Of a stretch of 64,000 nucleotides of DNA, positions 1 to 9,959 are shown piece after piece. The notes under the pieces are model-generated. The model worked only from the letters and a program-made list of their open reading frames with translations, searched no databases and was not told the origin of the DNA. The stretch's first letter is position 1. Every line of letters begins with the position of its first letter. Origin of the DNA: Gymnopus androsaceus JB14 (Eukaryota > Basidiomycota > Agaricomycetes > Agaricales > Omphalotaceae); contig ML769578.1 of NCBI GenBank assembly GCA_009733575.1, positions 1-64,000 of the forward strand. Direction: 5' to 3'. A program made the position numbers and the translations under genes.

Positions 1-178
1 TAGTCCTCGGCAGACAACATCCTCGATCAATGTTTGTGCGTCGGTGTGAACGTGCCGTTCCAACGGGAACAAAGCTAGCTTATCGGCGCAGGGTGCAGGC
101 GTACGACTCAGGGCTTGATAGCAGCTAGAGGTCACGCATCGAATTATACTAGCTGTTGCAGTGAATCTAGTGCCTTGT
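1..178 (+). repeat. Partial duplicate of the 5051-5320 segment, upstream of the F-box gene
   Basis: This stretch matches 5051-5320 in the same orientation with several indels. Shared strings include CATCCTCGATCAATGTTTGT and GAATCTAGTGCCTTG. The match stops at 178 on this side and at about 5320 on the other, where a different element begins. It now forms the distal upstream region of the F-box gene at 298. Because the other copy follows a truncated gene (4506-5030), another copy of that gene may lie just left of the window; this is inference. Confidence 0.8.
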
Positions 179-297
179 TTGGTTTAAAGCTTCAGGACCC
201 TGACTCAGACTGAGAAAGTGCCTCAAAAAGTGTGACCTAGTGTGACACTGACGCGACGAGCGTCTATTTCAACTCTTTTCTTGATTCTTCTTATCAT

Positions 298-1881
298 ATG
301 GCTCAGTATCTTTCACAAACTCGCATAGAAGGGCCAATCTGGCTTGAACCCAATGAAATATCCTTCCTCCAAACCCGAATATCTGAAGCAGAAACCCGCA
401 TCGAGGCCCTAGAAAAGCAGATCTCCGAGCTGACGCGTCAAAAAGACGCAGAGCTCGCTGAGGTCGCGTCTTTCCGAAACATCCTTTCTCCCATCCGTCG
501 AATCCCGCTTGAGGTTCTGTCCGACATTCTTGAACTCTCGTGTACTCCCAAGGATGGAAACTTTACCGCCGATCATGACATTATTCGATACACATCTATG
601 GTTTCTCGAGTGTGCGTGGCTTGGAGAAAAGCCGCTCATTCCAACCCTCGAATGTGGACGAAACTCTGTCTTTCCCCGTATCATGAAGTCTTTTTGGGAG
701 AGGTTATTCAAATAAAGGAATGGCTTACTCGCAGTCGAGGCCTTCCCTTGGAGCTACATTTAGAGTTGTTCAGGGCAAAAGAGGAACATCTTATACATGG
801 AATAACGCAATTCCTAGAGTGCATCCTTGATTTTCGTCACCAAATTCGATTAATTGATGTTTCGGGTTCACCAGAATCATTTGTTCCTCTTCTCCGCCTA
901 CCACGCTCCTCACTACCTTTATTGGAGAAGCTGTTTCTGAGCCTCGATTGGAGTGGTGATACTCCGGATTTGTTGGAGCTATTTCCTCATGGAGTCGAAG
1001 CATTCCTAGGGGCACCCCGGCTACAGCATCTCAGGATCGTTGACCCTGAAGTGCACTCTATGCTACACGGAGTGGTGGTACCACTGGAGCAGTTGACCTC
1101 GTTCGAAATCGAATTGGCCTTGCATGATATAACATTTGACCTCAGTGTCTATCAGCAAGCACTACAGCAGTGTAAATCTCTTGTCAGTCTCAAAGTGGAC
1201 TTATCGGATGAGGTTGAGTTTGACGCCAACTTCTCCGTATGTCTTCCTGCATTGAAATTCCTTGACGTATCTTGTCGGTCTGTACGTTCAAACCTTATAC
1301 ACGGTCTCACTGCACCACTACTCGAAGGTTTAACTCTTCGTTGTGTTGAACAGGAAATCAATAACCTATCTAGTGATGTTGTTGGGTTTCAGAATCATTC
1401 TGCGGCTGCGCTGGCATCGTTAACGCTAACGCTGCACTGCTGTTTGGGTATTGATACAGACTGTATTACCGCCAGCATCCTCTCGATATTAGGTGCCTTT
1501 GCTACAGTGGAGACATTGCGGATCAGCCAAGCCTGGGATTTTCATTCGGGCATGGATGACGGATTTGACCCTACATATGACCCTACATATGATGTGGATG
1601 CTCTCGTCAAGGCCTTGATCTACACCAAAAGTCATGCAATCCTTCTTCCAAAGCTCACGAACTTTGAGCTGTCCGTGGAAGACTTGCCCTCAAAGTCAAC
1701 ATCTATATTATCCATGATCCATTCACGCTGGTGGATAGATAAATCAGAGCTGGACTTTGATATTGTTGGAATAGCTCAATTACAGAAGGTAAAACTACGT
1801 GGACCCTTTTCCGAAGTAAACATCAGCAAGGAAGACTTGGACCTCCCTGGCTTGATTGTGGATTTTGAAAATGTCATGTAA
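298..1881 (+). CDS. F-box-like / leucine-rich-repeat protein
   Basis: Single-exon gene of 527 codons starting at the first ATG. Residues about 22-60 form a coiled coil (EAETRIEALEKQISEL). An F-box-like motif follows at about 65-85 (SPIRRIPLEVLSDILELSC), then V-WRKAAHSNPRMWTKL near 105-120. This is the standard layout of the large F-box-like family of Agaricomycetes. The rest has irregular leucine-rich repeats. Such proteins are expected to bring substrates to SCF ubiquitin ligases through Skp1; the substrate is unknown. The frame is intact with a normal stop. A 12-bp unit (GACCCTACATAT) is duplicated near 1568-1591. A decayed member of the same broad family lies at 45992-49049. Confidence 0.85.
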   Translation: MAQYLSQTRIEGPIWLEPNEISFLQTRISEAETRIEALEKQISELTRQKDAELAEVASFRNILSPIRRIPLEVLSDILELSCTPKDGNFTADHDIIRYTSMVSRVCVAWRKAAHSNPRMWTKLCLSPYHEVFLGEVIQIKEWLTRSRGLPLELHLELFRAKEEHLIHGITQFLECILDFRHQIRLIDVSGSPESFVPLLRLPRSSLPLLEKLFLSLDWSGDTPDLLELFPHGVEAFLGAPRLQHLRIVDPEVHSMLHGVVVPLEQLTSFEIELALHDITFDLSVYQQALQQCKSLVSLKVDLSDEVEFDANFSVCLPALKFLDVSCRSVRSNLIHGLTAPLLEGLTLRCVEQEINNLSSDVVGFQNHSAAALASLTLTLHCCLGIDTDCITASILSILGAFATVETLRISQAWDFHSGMDDGFDPTYDPTYDVDALVKALIYTKSHAILLPKLTNFELSVEDLPSKSTSILSMIHSRWWIDKSELDFDIVGIAQLQKVKLRGPFSEVNISKEDLDLPGLIVDFENVM

Positions 1882-2507
1882 TGATTACTTACTTTGGATG
1901 TACTGCAAATATGTATAGAAATGGGAGGTTGTCCTTGATTACAATGGATGAACGTTTCTGCGGAGGACACCTCCCCCATTACCTCGTCTAGGACTTCGTA
2001 CCTTGCATGAGCTTACAAGTCACATGACAATCCTTATAATCCGAGGCAAAAACAACAATCAAGATGCTCGAAATAATGGTGATGTTATATGCATTGCTTG
2101 TGCATTGTAGTTTATCAAGTCTCAATTCAAATAAGACTAAGTAGCTCCTCATTCGAGCCAAATTCCAAGTGGAAAGCAATCTGCCTTCGAGCTGCCTCTT
2201 TGACAGATACATTGTTCCCACTAGGATCTCTCTTACTACATAGAACAAGACCAAAGGCGCAAGCAGCTTGTTCACATTGATCCACTAAACCTTAATAAGT
2301 ACGGATCCTATTAAGAATCATACTGCGAACTTACAGGTGAAATGCCTCAATTTAAATTTTGTTTGCGGGCAGGGGGATTCGAGAACCTTGAGGTCAGGCC
2401 CAATGAGTACCCCATGCTCACCAGCCTGTTCATTAATGCTTTCCATTGTTTTCCTATGAGTGCATTAGTTACATGCATGCAATGATTTGATGTGTTGAAG
2501 CAGACAT

Positions 2508-3022
2508 ATGATCAACAAATGGTGAGATCCATTACTCACCTGGTTATGTAGCTTGTAGACTGGTCTGGAGGACTAGTTGGAGAGCGAAGAGTTCTTGTAT
2601 AGACAAGTAGTAGTACAACTGAGTGTGCTGAGAAGTACGGTAAGTACCTACAGTATTTATACTAAGTATGACTACAACTATACAGTATCATAGTAAGGTG
2701 GCTTAGGGCATAGGGTACGATCATAATGGTTTAACAGCATGTAAGTACAATGTAAGATTGAGTAATTACGACTACGTTTGACTACTATTGTATTGAACAG
2801 TTCATATGCTTCATAAGCATATGTATCATATTTATAGAACTAGCGAATGGCATAATAACAGCGTCTAGTATGCTTATTGAGCAAATACAAAGACAGTGCT
2901 GTTGCCTTATGTAGCGCAGCTACAAAGGTGTCTCAAGGAGTATTAACGGGACGAAAGACTCATGTCGAGTCGATCGATGACGTCACTGTCGTAAGCGTCA
3001 GATCCTTTCAACATGATGTACA
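2508..3022. other. Extra DNA absent from the second copy of the gene pair
   Basis: Comparison with 41190-41212 shows that copy 1 has about 500 extra bases between its first intron and exon 1. The segment is AT-rich and repeats GTA/TAC trinucleotides. I see no convincing open frame and no clean terminal inverted repeat, so the class of insertion is unknown. Confidence 0.5.
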
Positions 3023-3276
3023 GAATTCACCTGTCTGCTATGCTCTTTATACGATTCTGGAGCCTTTGAATCCCCCGATCGAAGGTTCTGCCGAATTGCA
3101 AGAGACGCTCGTTAGCCTCCTGCCCTGAAGATATAATTCGTGATGGTGGCATATCGAGTCTGGGTTGCGAGTTCTCTGCTTCTGTATGGGGGTTTTTGAC
3201 TCTCGTCATTAGATCATCGATAATTTGTCCAGAGTCTTCCGTGGTGAGGTTAATCTGATTGGCTGCTGTTACGGTA

Positions 3277-3975
3277 CATCAGCAAAACCTGGGTGGTGGT
3301 CATAGCAGCCATAGCAAGCTATAGCAGGCCATAGCAGCCATAGTTCTCTACAGAACTATGAGGTGCTATAAGGTGCTATGAGCTCCTGTGGGGTTGTTGA
3401 ATATTTGCGCCAACTGTCAAACTTGTTTCGACATCTCATCATCTGTCATTCAACTCCGCGGGTGCCGGTGGGCACTATATAAGAGTCGACGCGCATCATT
3501 GCAACGTCGTAACATCAACTTCTTTCCCTCCAAGATTCTTCCAACGGTGAGTGCCTGCTTTCTTTCAAGTATTCTACTAACAGGCATTGCCAGCAGTCAT
3601 CACTCATGAGTAGTAACAATAGTAGTATCACTACATTAGTACTGTGTGTAGAAATCATTATACTAGTCTCGCTACATTGTACTAGTACTACAAATGAGTC
3701 AATAAATTATTTTAATGATTATCTGTAGTCTTGCAATGGTTTCGCACAAGTCTCGCAAGCCAGGAGAACAATTCAAATGAATAATATATTTTGTATTGAA
3801 TGTTATTCTGACAGATGACATTTTTGTGATCTCCGTCGCTCTTATAGCATTCCATAGCACTTCATAGCAATCCATAGCTCTGGACAGAGGGTACCCTTGC
3901 TATGGCTGCTATGAGTGCTATGAGCGCTGCACAGAACTGGACAGTTCTGTGCAGCACACCCAGGTTTTGCTGATG
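3277..3975. mobile_element. CATCAG-ended inverted-repeat element (699 bp) with CATAGC motif arrays
   Basis: Termini are CATCAGCAAAACCTGGGTGG on the left and its reverse complement (19 bp) on the right. TA at 3275-3276 is repeated at 3976-3977. The paralogous site at 41465-41475 lacks the element, which confirms an insertion with a TA-type duplication. Both subterminal regions are dense in CATAGC/GCTATG motifs. The interior (about 3460-3600) looks promoter-like: TATATAAGAG, then a GTGAGT donor and a CTAACAGGCATTGCCAG acceptor context ahead of an ATG at 3606 with a 40-codon frame. No transposase is present. Confidence 0.8.
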
Positions 3976-4505
3976 TATCATAGGGTGGTGGTGACATCTG
4001 ATGTTTATGGACGGCTGGGCTCGGACTTGAGACGGCGACAAGGTTGGTGCTTTGATTCGAGCAATAAACCGCCTAAAGAATCTCCGAATGAAAGCAAAGG
4101 GACCATACGAGAGAGACAAAATCGGTTGCGCCTCGAGGCGTCGACTCTCCTTCAGCAGACTTGCAAAAAGTTCGTCGAAATCGACATCCTCGTCTTCTGA
4201 GATATCCTCGTTTCCGTTTTATTTTTTGCCCTAAGCTCTGCTCTTCTATGATTTCTAGCCTTCTGGGCATCGCCGAGAGTCTGCAGAAGATTGCGCAGAG
4301 CATCGACCTCTACTTGAACATGTTCAGAGCCCCTATTGCCTTCCTTCGAAGGCCCTTGTCTGCCAGAAAATCCTTCGATCATTGTAGCAGGAGTACAATG
4401 ATGTTAGAGTAGATTATAAAGAATAGGAAACTATTCAAGCCCGAAGAACTCGAAGGACGATGAAGTTCAAGTTAAGGATCTTAATCAGGCTTGTTGACCG
4501 GGCCG

Positions 4506-5030
4506 ATGGAGCCGGCTGGTTCATCCCGTGAGAAACCCGAAATTATGTCCGTTGATTCTTCTTGCATTCCGAGATTGTCGAACCCGAGGTATGACCAGTC
4601 GACAGCTCAAAATTGCGCAAAAGTCCGTCCCAAAGCCAGTTGCCGAGCTTGTAGATGAAGGTTGGAAACATCCTGCAGAGCTCATCTACAGCACAGGCCA
4701 CTATTGGAGTGACAAGAAACTATTCTACTATTGTATAACCAACACCCTCAGTCTTAGCGCCTTCTCCCCGAACAACTCGGGACTCTGCTCCGTCTCAGAT
4801 GGCAGAAAAACCATCGCTATTTCCGAAAAGTATCGAGTTCCGATAATCTTTGCTACGCATTGGCAGTGGGCCAAGCTGAAATCTCTGCTGGCGGCGGGAG
4901 AGGCGGAAAGGAAGAGGGGATGGGCCGAAGAGAAATATGAGGTACTACATATAGCGAGAGCATGGAAGATACTCACGGATGAAGGACCATCGATCGAGTC
5001 ATGGAGCTCGAATGTCTTCAAACAAAACTG
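4506..5030 (+). pseudogene. Truncated copy 1 of the plus-strand unknown gene (full copy at 42100-44998)
   Basis: From about 4450 to 5030 this is roughly 99% identical to 41980-42540, the 5' part of the 42100-44998 gene. Homology ends abruptly after AACAAAACTG at 5030, so only the first ~150 codons remain and the disordered C-terminal two thirds are gone. The frame then runs into unrelated sequence and stops at 5115. The track start at 4528 is a GTG; the first ATG in this frame is at 4591. It is divergent from the minus-strand pseudogene and shares a short intergenic region with it. Confidence 0.75.
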
Positions 5031-5050
5031 CCAGAGATTTCTGTCGTTTT

Positions 5051-5320
5051 CGATTTGTCGATACAGTAGTCATCGGCAGACGACATCCTCGATCAATGTT
5101 TGTGTGTCGGTGTGAACGTGCCATGCAGCCGCTTCAACAGCGAAGTCCAACTTGAACGAGAACAAAGTTAGACATTAACCGACCTTGCATGCACGAAGCT
5201 TCGGCGAACTAAGTATTCCAAACCAGCTTATGGGCGCAGAGTGTAGGGCCAGGCGTACGACTCAGTGCTTGATAGCAGAGGTCACGCATCGAATTATACT
5301 TGCAGTGAATCTAGTGCCTT
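5051..5320 (+). repeat. Duplicate of the F-box upstream segment 1-178
   Basis: Same orientation as 1-178, with about 90 bp of extra sequence. It ends at CTAGTGCCTTG, exactly where an inverted-repeat element begins at 5318-5320. Confidence 0.8.
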
Positions 5321-5686
5321 GATAAGCCAGACTATGGCTAGTTCGAGATGAATAACAAATGTAATACCACTTGCGAAGGGGTTTGGCTGGTAACTAATAA
5401 GAGACACACGCAGACACTAAAGGTGTAGCGTACAGCTGCCAAGTTAAAAGGTGAGGGTGGTCCCACGTGGGAAGGCGAAGAAAAGAATGATGATTCGAAT
5501 TTCGACGGTGGTGAGAGTGAAAGAGTTAATAGGCGCTGAACTAGCGCCGGTCGACTCACTGCCTGGCTGGCTTTTCCTCTGATAAGCCGTCTCTCAACAC
5601 CTGCAAACTAAGGGATTTTGGACAAGGCAAATTGCCTTCCTTATATGGCAATTTTTTGTGGCCAGCTATGCTGGCCTTATCATAGA
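5318..5686. mobile_element. MITE-like element with imperfect terminal inverted repeats
   Basis: The left end TTGATAAGCCAGACTATGG pairs imperfectly with the right end near 5660-5686 (reverse complement CTATGATAAGGCCAGCATAG). About 370 bp, non-coding, no clear target duplication. It begins where the 1-178/5051-5320 homology stops, which supports a real boundary. Confidence 0.5.
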
Positions 5687-5945
5687 TTGTAAGCAAACTA
5701 TGAAAGAAGTGAGTTCACACTGTAACGCATAACATCCCAGACACCGACTCCTCTTCGGACTGCTACCCGAACGCTTCCGCAAAGTAATCGGCTTTCACAC
5801 CAAAAGTGCAAAAAAATCCGTTTGAATGAAATATTAATTGATTTACCAATTTTTGTGTGAATAATTACTTATGAGTGAAATTTTGAGCGAAAAATGATCA
5901 TTCAGTTGAGCTACCAAGTTTAATGAAAATATACTTATCAGCTGA
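5687..5945. other. Intergenic, nothing recognised
   Basis: AT-rich sequence with no open frame of note and no repeat that I can delimit. Confidence 0.5.
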
Positions 5946-6137
5946 GTTTTCAGTTAAAATTGAAAAAAAGACTGAAATATCAGCTACACTAGCAGCCAAA
6001 ACTGATGGACCCCCAGCAACCTACTGAAGGGCCAGATCTTATTTGATTGTGATTCAATACCTGACTTGGGGGGCCCATCTGTTTTGGCTGCCAGTGTAGC
6101 TGATGTTTCAGTCTTTTTTTCAATTTTAACTGAAAAC
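5946..6137. mobile_element. 192-bp hairpin MITE
   Basis: Arms of about 63 bp at 5946-6010 and 6072-6137 are near-perfect inverted repeats. They start GTTTTCAGTTAAAATTG and end CAATTTTAACTGAAAAC, enclosing a loop of about 60 bp. Non-coding. The terminal structure is typical of a foldback MITE; superfamily unknown. Confidence 0.75.
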
Positions 6138-6549
6138 TTGTGTCAATATAAGTACAGGTCATTACAATCAAACAGTTACATAAATTTACTATTTAGAATG
6201 AAAAAAGCACAAAATTTTTTGAATCATTCAGGAGAAAGTGAGAATTAAAGAGGATTATCATAAATATGATGTAGACAAAATTTTCACATGTACCAGACAA
6301 TGCCCATAGATCATAATCAGACACCATTGCCCAGGATGTATAAAGCATACAGGAATCTAGAAGCAATGTTGAGGGAATAGTGCAGAGGGAAATATTGATA
6401 AGTAGGGCTCTTCACTGTATCCATACCATACAGTGTCCAACTGTACCGTACTGTGAGGCTTTCAGGTGACCCGTATTTGACCGTACCGTTACAGCGTAAT
6501 ATGGCCATATACGGTCAATATAGGATACTTCATGTACATATAAGGAATC

Positions 6550-6902
6550 CATCAGGAAAAATGGTCTGGGCCAAGGATAGCCTAGGTAACCTAAGCCTCC
6601 TAGGTTACAGGGGCTGGACTTGGGATGGCCTAGGCAGCCTAGGCCTCCTAGGTTACCTAGGACTATCTCAGGCTGCCTGAGGTTTCCCCAGGGTTCTTCC
6701 AGGTTTCCTCAGGTTTTCTCAGGTTTCTCAGGTTTTCTCAGGTTTTCTCAGGTTTTCTCAGGTGACTCAGGTTATCAAAAGTCCACCCCCTAATTCCTAG
6801 GTCATCCTAAAGGAACCTAGGCGGCCTAGGTGGCCTAGGTGTCTTTGAGTTACCTTGAGGCTAACTTCAGGCCATCCAAGGCCCAAACAGTTTTTCCTGA
6901 TG
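6550..6902. mobile_element. CATCAG-ended element, CCTAGG/CTCAGG motif family (353 bp)
   Basis: Ends are CATCAGGAAAAATGGTCTGG and, in reverse complement, CATCAGGAAAAACTGTTTGG. The interior is almost entirely degenerate CCTAGG, CTCAGG and TTTTCTCAGG units. TC flanks both sides, a possible 2-bp duplication. Open frames across it are by-products of the repeat. Confidence 0.75.
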
Positions 6903-7078
6903 TCAATGATTTTTGGAGCTCTGCCACTGCAGAGAGCAGTTTATACTGGGAGCATGACTTTCTAACTAGATGTCCTGAACAATTCTGCAATCTTTTGGGG
7001 GTCTTCGATGCATGTTATGATGGTCACAACATGTCACACTCCATCACACATGCATATCGCAATGCTTTCTGTTGACTT

Positions 7079-8093
7079 CATCAGCAAAAATGGTCTGGGC
7101 CTGGGATAGCCTATAGGTTAGACCAAGATGACCTGGGCAACCTGGATAACCTGGGTGACTTAGGCAACCTAGGAATTTGCCCAAATCCTGATATCACCAG
7201 AGGGAGCCTCATTGCAGCCTGAGCACAACCTGAGCACAACCTGAGTGCAACCTGAACACAACCTGAGTACAACCTGAGGGAACCTGGGGCAGCCTGAAGA
7301 AGCCTGAGGAAGCCTGGGACAACCTGGAATAGCCTGGGACAGCCTGAGACAGCCTGAGATTTATCTAGAACTAGGATTACAAGCTAAATAGCTTCAATAA
7401 ACTATTGCATTGAATTATAATGTGTATAAATATCATTAAAAGAACAGTAGACACTCCAATTATTGGAATGAATCTACATATAAGTGCGTAAAATAAGCGC
7501 CCAAACAAGCGCCAAACCGCGTGGGCGCCTGTAGACTGTGTACAATTAAAAGTCTGTTGATGGGGTCAAATCAGATTCATTATAAAGTAACAGTTAACTT
7601 GATAAATATGTTAGTATACTTGAACTTGAGTTAAAAATACTTAAGTGAGGTGTTCCGAGTCATAAGTTAAGGCTAGTAAAACATTAATGAGTCTCAAAAA
7701 ATAAGTTCACCTTGAAATAAGTCAAATATCCATGAGTTTAATGAGGTAATAAGGTTCCAGTAAGATAAATGTGGAAATTGAGCAAAAAGATACAGCTGAA
7801 TAATAAAGTATGAGAATTATTTTTTGGCTTGTATAACTCAGCAGAAGTATCCCTAGGTTACCTCAAGTTGCCTCAGGCTTCCCAGGCTTCCCCAGGCTTC
7901 CCTAGGCTTCCTCAGGTTTCCTCAGGTTTCCTCAGGTTCCCTCAGGACTCCTTCAAGAAGCCCAGGAATAAGGGGGTGAACTTATGAAAGCCTGGGAGAC
8001 CTAGGTGACCTGAGTGACCTGGGTATCCTAGGAGACCTAGGTAGTCCTTAGGTGTCCTCAGGTCATCCAAGGCCCAGACCATTTTTGCTGATG
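7079..8093. mobile_element. CATCAG-ended element (1015 bp) with CTT target duplication
   Basis: CATCAGCAAAAATGGTCTGG at 7079 is repeated inverted at 8093. CTT lies immediately outside both ends. The subterminal 250-300 bp on each side are arrays of AACCTGGG/CCTGAG/CCTCAGG motifs; the central ~450 bp (7400-7850) is AT-rich and non-coding. Confidence 0.75.
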
Positions 8094-8151
8094 CTTGTGC
8101 ATACCATAGCACTTACAGTAAGTATTAAACACTCAAAAAGCCTTGATACAT

Positions 8152-8575
8152 CATCAGAAAAAACTGTTTTGGGCCCAGGAGGATCTAAGGTCACCTAGTC
8201 CTCTTAGGCAACCTGAGGCATCCTAGTTGGCCCAGGAAAAAGGGTAAAACTTTGGACACCTCAGGTATCCTAGTCATCCTAGGTGTCCTGGGAGATCCTG
8301 GGATGTCCTGGGGCATCCTGGGGCATCCTGAGGCATCCTGGGATGGAACTTTTATCCTAGGATGCCTCAGGATGCCCCAGGATGCCCAGGATGCCCCAGG
8401 ATGCCCCAGGATGCCCCAGGACATCCCAGGATCTCCCAGGACACCTAGGATGACTAGGATACCTGAGGTGTCCAAAGTTTTACTCTTTTCCCTGGGCCAA
8501 CTAGGATGCCTCAGGTTGCCTAAGAGGACTAGGTGACCTTAGATCCTCCTGGGCCCAAAACAGTTTTTGCTGATG
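8152..8575. mobile_element. 424-bp near-perfect palindrome with CATCAG ends
   Basis: The two halves are reverse complements over about 185 bp with only a handful of mismatches, leaving a loop of about 50 bp. Because of this the same apparent leucine/glycine-rich frame appears on both strands, so neither is a gene. Ends are CATCAG(A/C)AAAAACTGTTTT; AT flanks both sides. Transcribed, it would give a long double-stranded hairpin. Confidence 0.85.
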
Positions 8576-8764
8576 ATCCAAAATAAAAAAATTTTTCAGT
8601 GTCTTCATGGTAAATGAGTACTTGAGAACACCTGATCAAAAGGTACCGTTTGTATCCCGTATACGGCCATATTTGTCCCATACCGTACCATGGGGTAAAA
8701 TTTGGTCTGTAAATACGGAAAAATTCTCTGTACTGTATATGGTACGTATAGTGAAGAGCCCTAC

Positions 8765-9355
8765 ACCTCCCATCTAGCATGCAAGGCTTCCCAAGCAGTC
8801 TGCGCAGCTTCTGAAGAAATACTTCTTCCCCCTTGGTTCCATTCCAACCCTAACATATTTTCATGATAGGATGGTGTGAGGGGAAGTGGTCCCTTGTTGG
8901 GGTGCAGTGTTTGAGAGGCCTTGTTGACATGCAGGATGACTTCTGGGTCAAGGAGTACATTGAAGAACCATTATAAATTGCAGTGGTTCTCTGCGATGGA
9001 AAGGAAACTGGATACTGTGGGGTGACCCACCTGAACTGGTATGGGTTGTTGGCATACTTCAAGAAATGTTTCCCATAACTGTGAGGGCATAAGGTTCCCC
9101 TGATGAGTCAGATTTGTGCTAGGTATGAAAACCAACCAAACAACAATCACCCCAATCAGATATAATCCAAAAGGTTTAATTTAATGCAAGGAAGGAGGTT
9201 GTTGAAGGTTCCCTCGACTACTAATTGATTCGAAGAGAAAAGCACTTGACAGTTGACACAGATAGTGCGCAATGAACAAGGTTTTATATTTGGAGGGAGG
9301 TTTTGAAAGGCCAACTAATGTACGACGACGCGCTGGACTAATCGAGGGGAAAAGC
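8765..9355. other. Intergenic, nothing recognised
   Basis: No coding frame or repeat boundary that I can defend. Confidence 0.4.
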
Positions 9356-9475
9356 AAACACCAAAGCACGGGTCAAGTACGCCAACTCAACAAACGACTT
9401 TGCATATCCGCGGTGAAACACCAAAGCACGGGTCAAGTACACCGACTCAACAAACGACTTTGCGTATCTCGGGAG
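9356..9475. repeat. Two-copy 60-bp direct tandem repeat
   Basis: Unit 1 at 9356-9415 and unit 2 at 9416-9475 share CCAAAGCACGGGTCAAGTAC and CAACAAACGACTTTGC and diverge over the last ~12 bp. Not obviously coding. Confidence 0.75.
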
Positions 9476-9959
9476 CCTTTACGTCGCCGCGCAATGATAC
9501 TCCAACTCTCAGGGATTCCCGCGAGTTACCTAACAAGCTTATACAACCGCCGCGCAAGTCACTCGAGTAGGCATTTTTAACACACTCAGCGAAGAGCGGG
9601 CAAGGGGTAGAATCTGTTGGTAAAGCTAGGTAACACTCCGAGAAGCTTCCTCCCTAAAACTAGACCAAGCCGACACTTGGGTCCAAGACCTTTCCTAATC
9701 AACAACGGGCTCATCGAGGTGTGCACGTTAGGCTCCACCTGCGGTCCTAAGACTGATGTGACCTCTCTTCAAGATGAAAACCAGGAATGCTCGACTTAAT
9801 AGCCAGGAAGTAGAATGAACAGCCTCAGTATTATTGAGGTTACAAGAAGGCCACCCATTTCAAAGGTTGTAGAGGACAATGCAGACGCGTCTGAGCATGT
9901 ACAAATCACTACAGGTCCTAAGATAGAACTGCGTTTCAGGCATCAAGTCTAACTTGGAT

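Larger units (their letters stand above)
2127..4382 (-). pseudogene. Decayed copy 1 of an unknown minus-strand gene (paralogue at 40826-41891)
   Basis: Read on the minus strand from ATG 4382, this is a three-exon gene paralogous to 40826-41891. Conserved blocks include TKFKLRHFTC (exon 2) and DQCEQAACAFGLV with VKEAARRQIAFHLEF (exon 3, stop at 2127-2129). Exon 1 holds a QVEVDALRNLLQTLGDAQKAR helix and a basic stretch. Lesions: a 1-nt deletion near 4216-4222 relative to copy 2, a 699-bp transposon (3277-3975) in exon 1, and about 500 bp of extra DNA (roughly 2508-3022) around the first intron. Amino-acid conservation between copies exceeds what random drift would keep, so it was once coding. 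I do not recognise the family. Confidence 0.7.
6402..8764. mobile_element. Composite inverted-repeat element containing three CATCAG-type insertions
   Basis: The left end GTAGGGCTCTTCACT is matched by AGTGAAGAGCCCTAC at the right end. Similarity continues imperfectly for about 120 bp inward through ACCGTAC and GGCCATAT motifs. Removing the three nested elements (6550-6902, 7079-8093, 8152-8575) leaves about 570 bp of core. No transposase reading frame is visible, and the flanking target duplication is unclear. Related CCGTA-rich sequence occurs near 17330-17390. Confidence 0.65.

Noticed and set aside
8191..8536. Two 94-codon frames, one per strand, with almost the same Leu/Gly-rich protein
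   Set aside because: They are mirror images produced by the palindrome 8152-8575, and the motif is just the CCTGGGATG-type repeat translated.
9356..9475. CRISPR-like array
   Set aside because: Only two adjacent 60-bp units without spacers, in a fungal genome with introns throughout.
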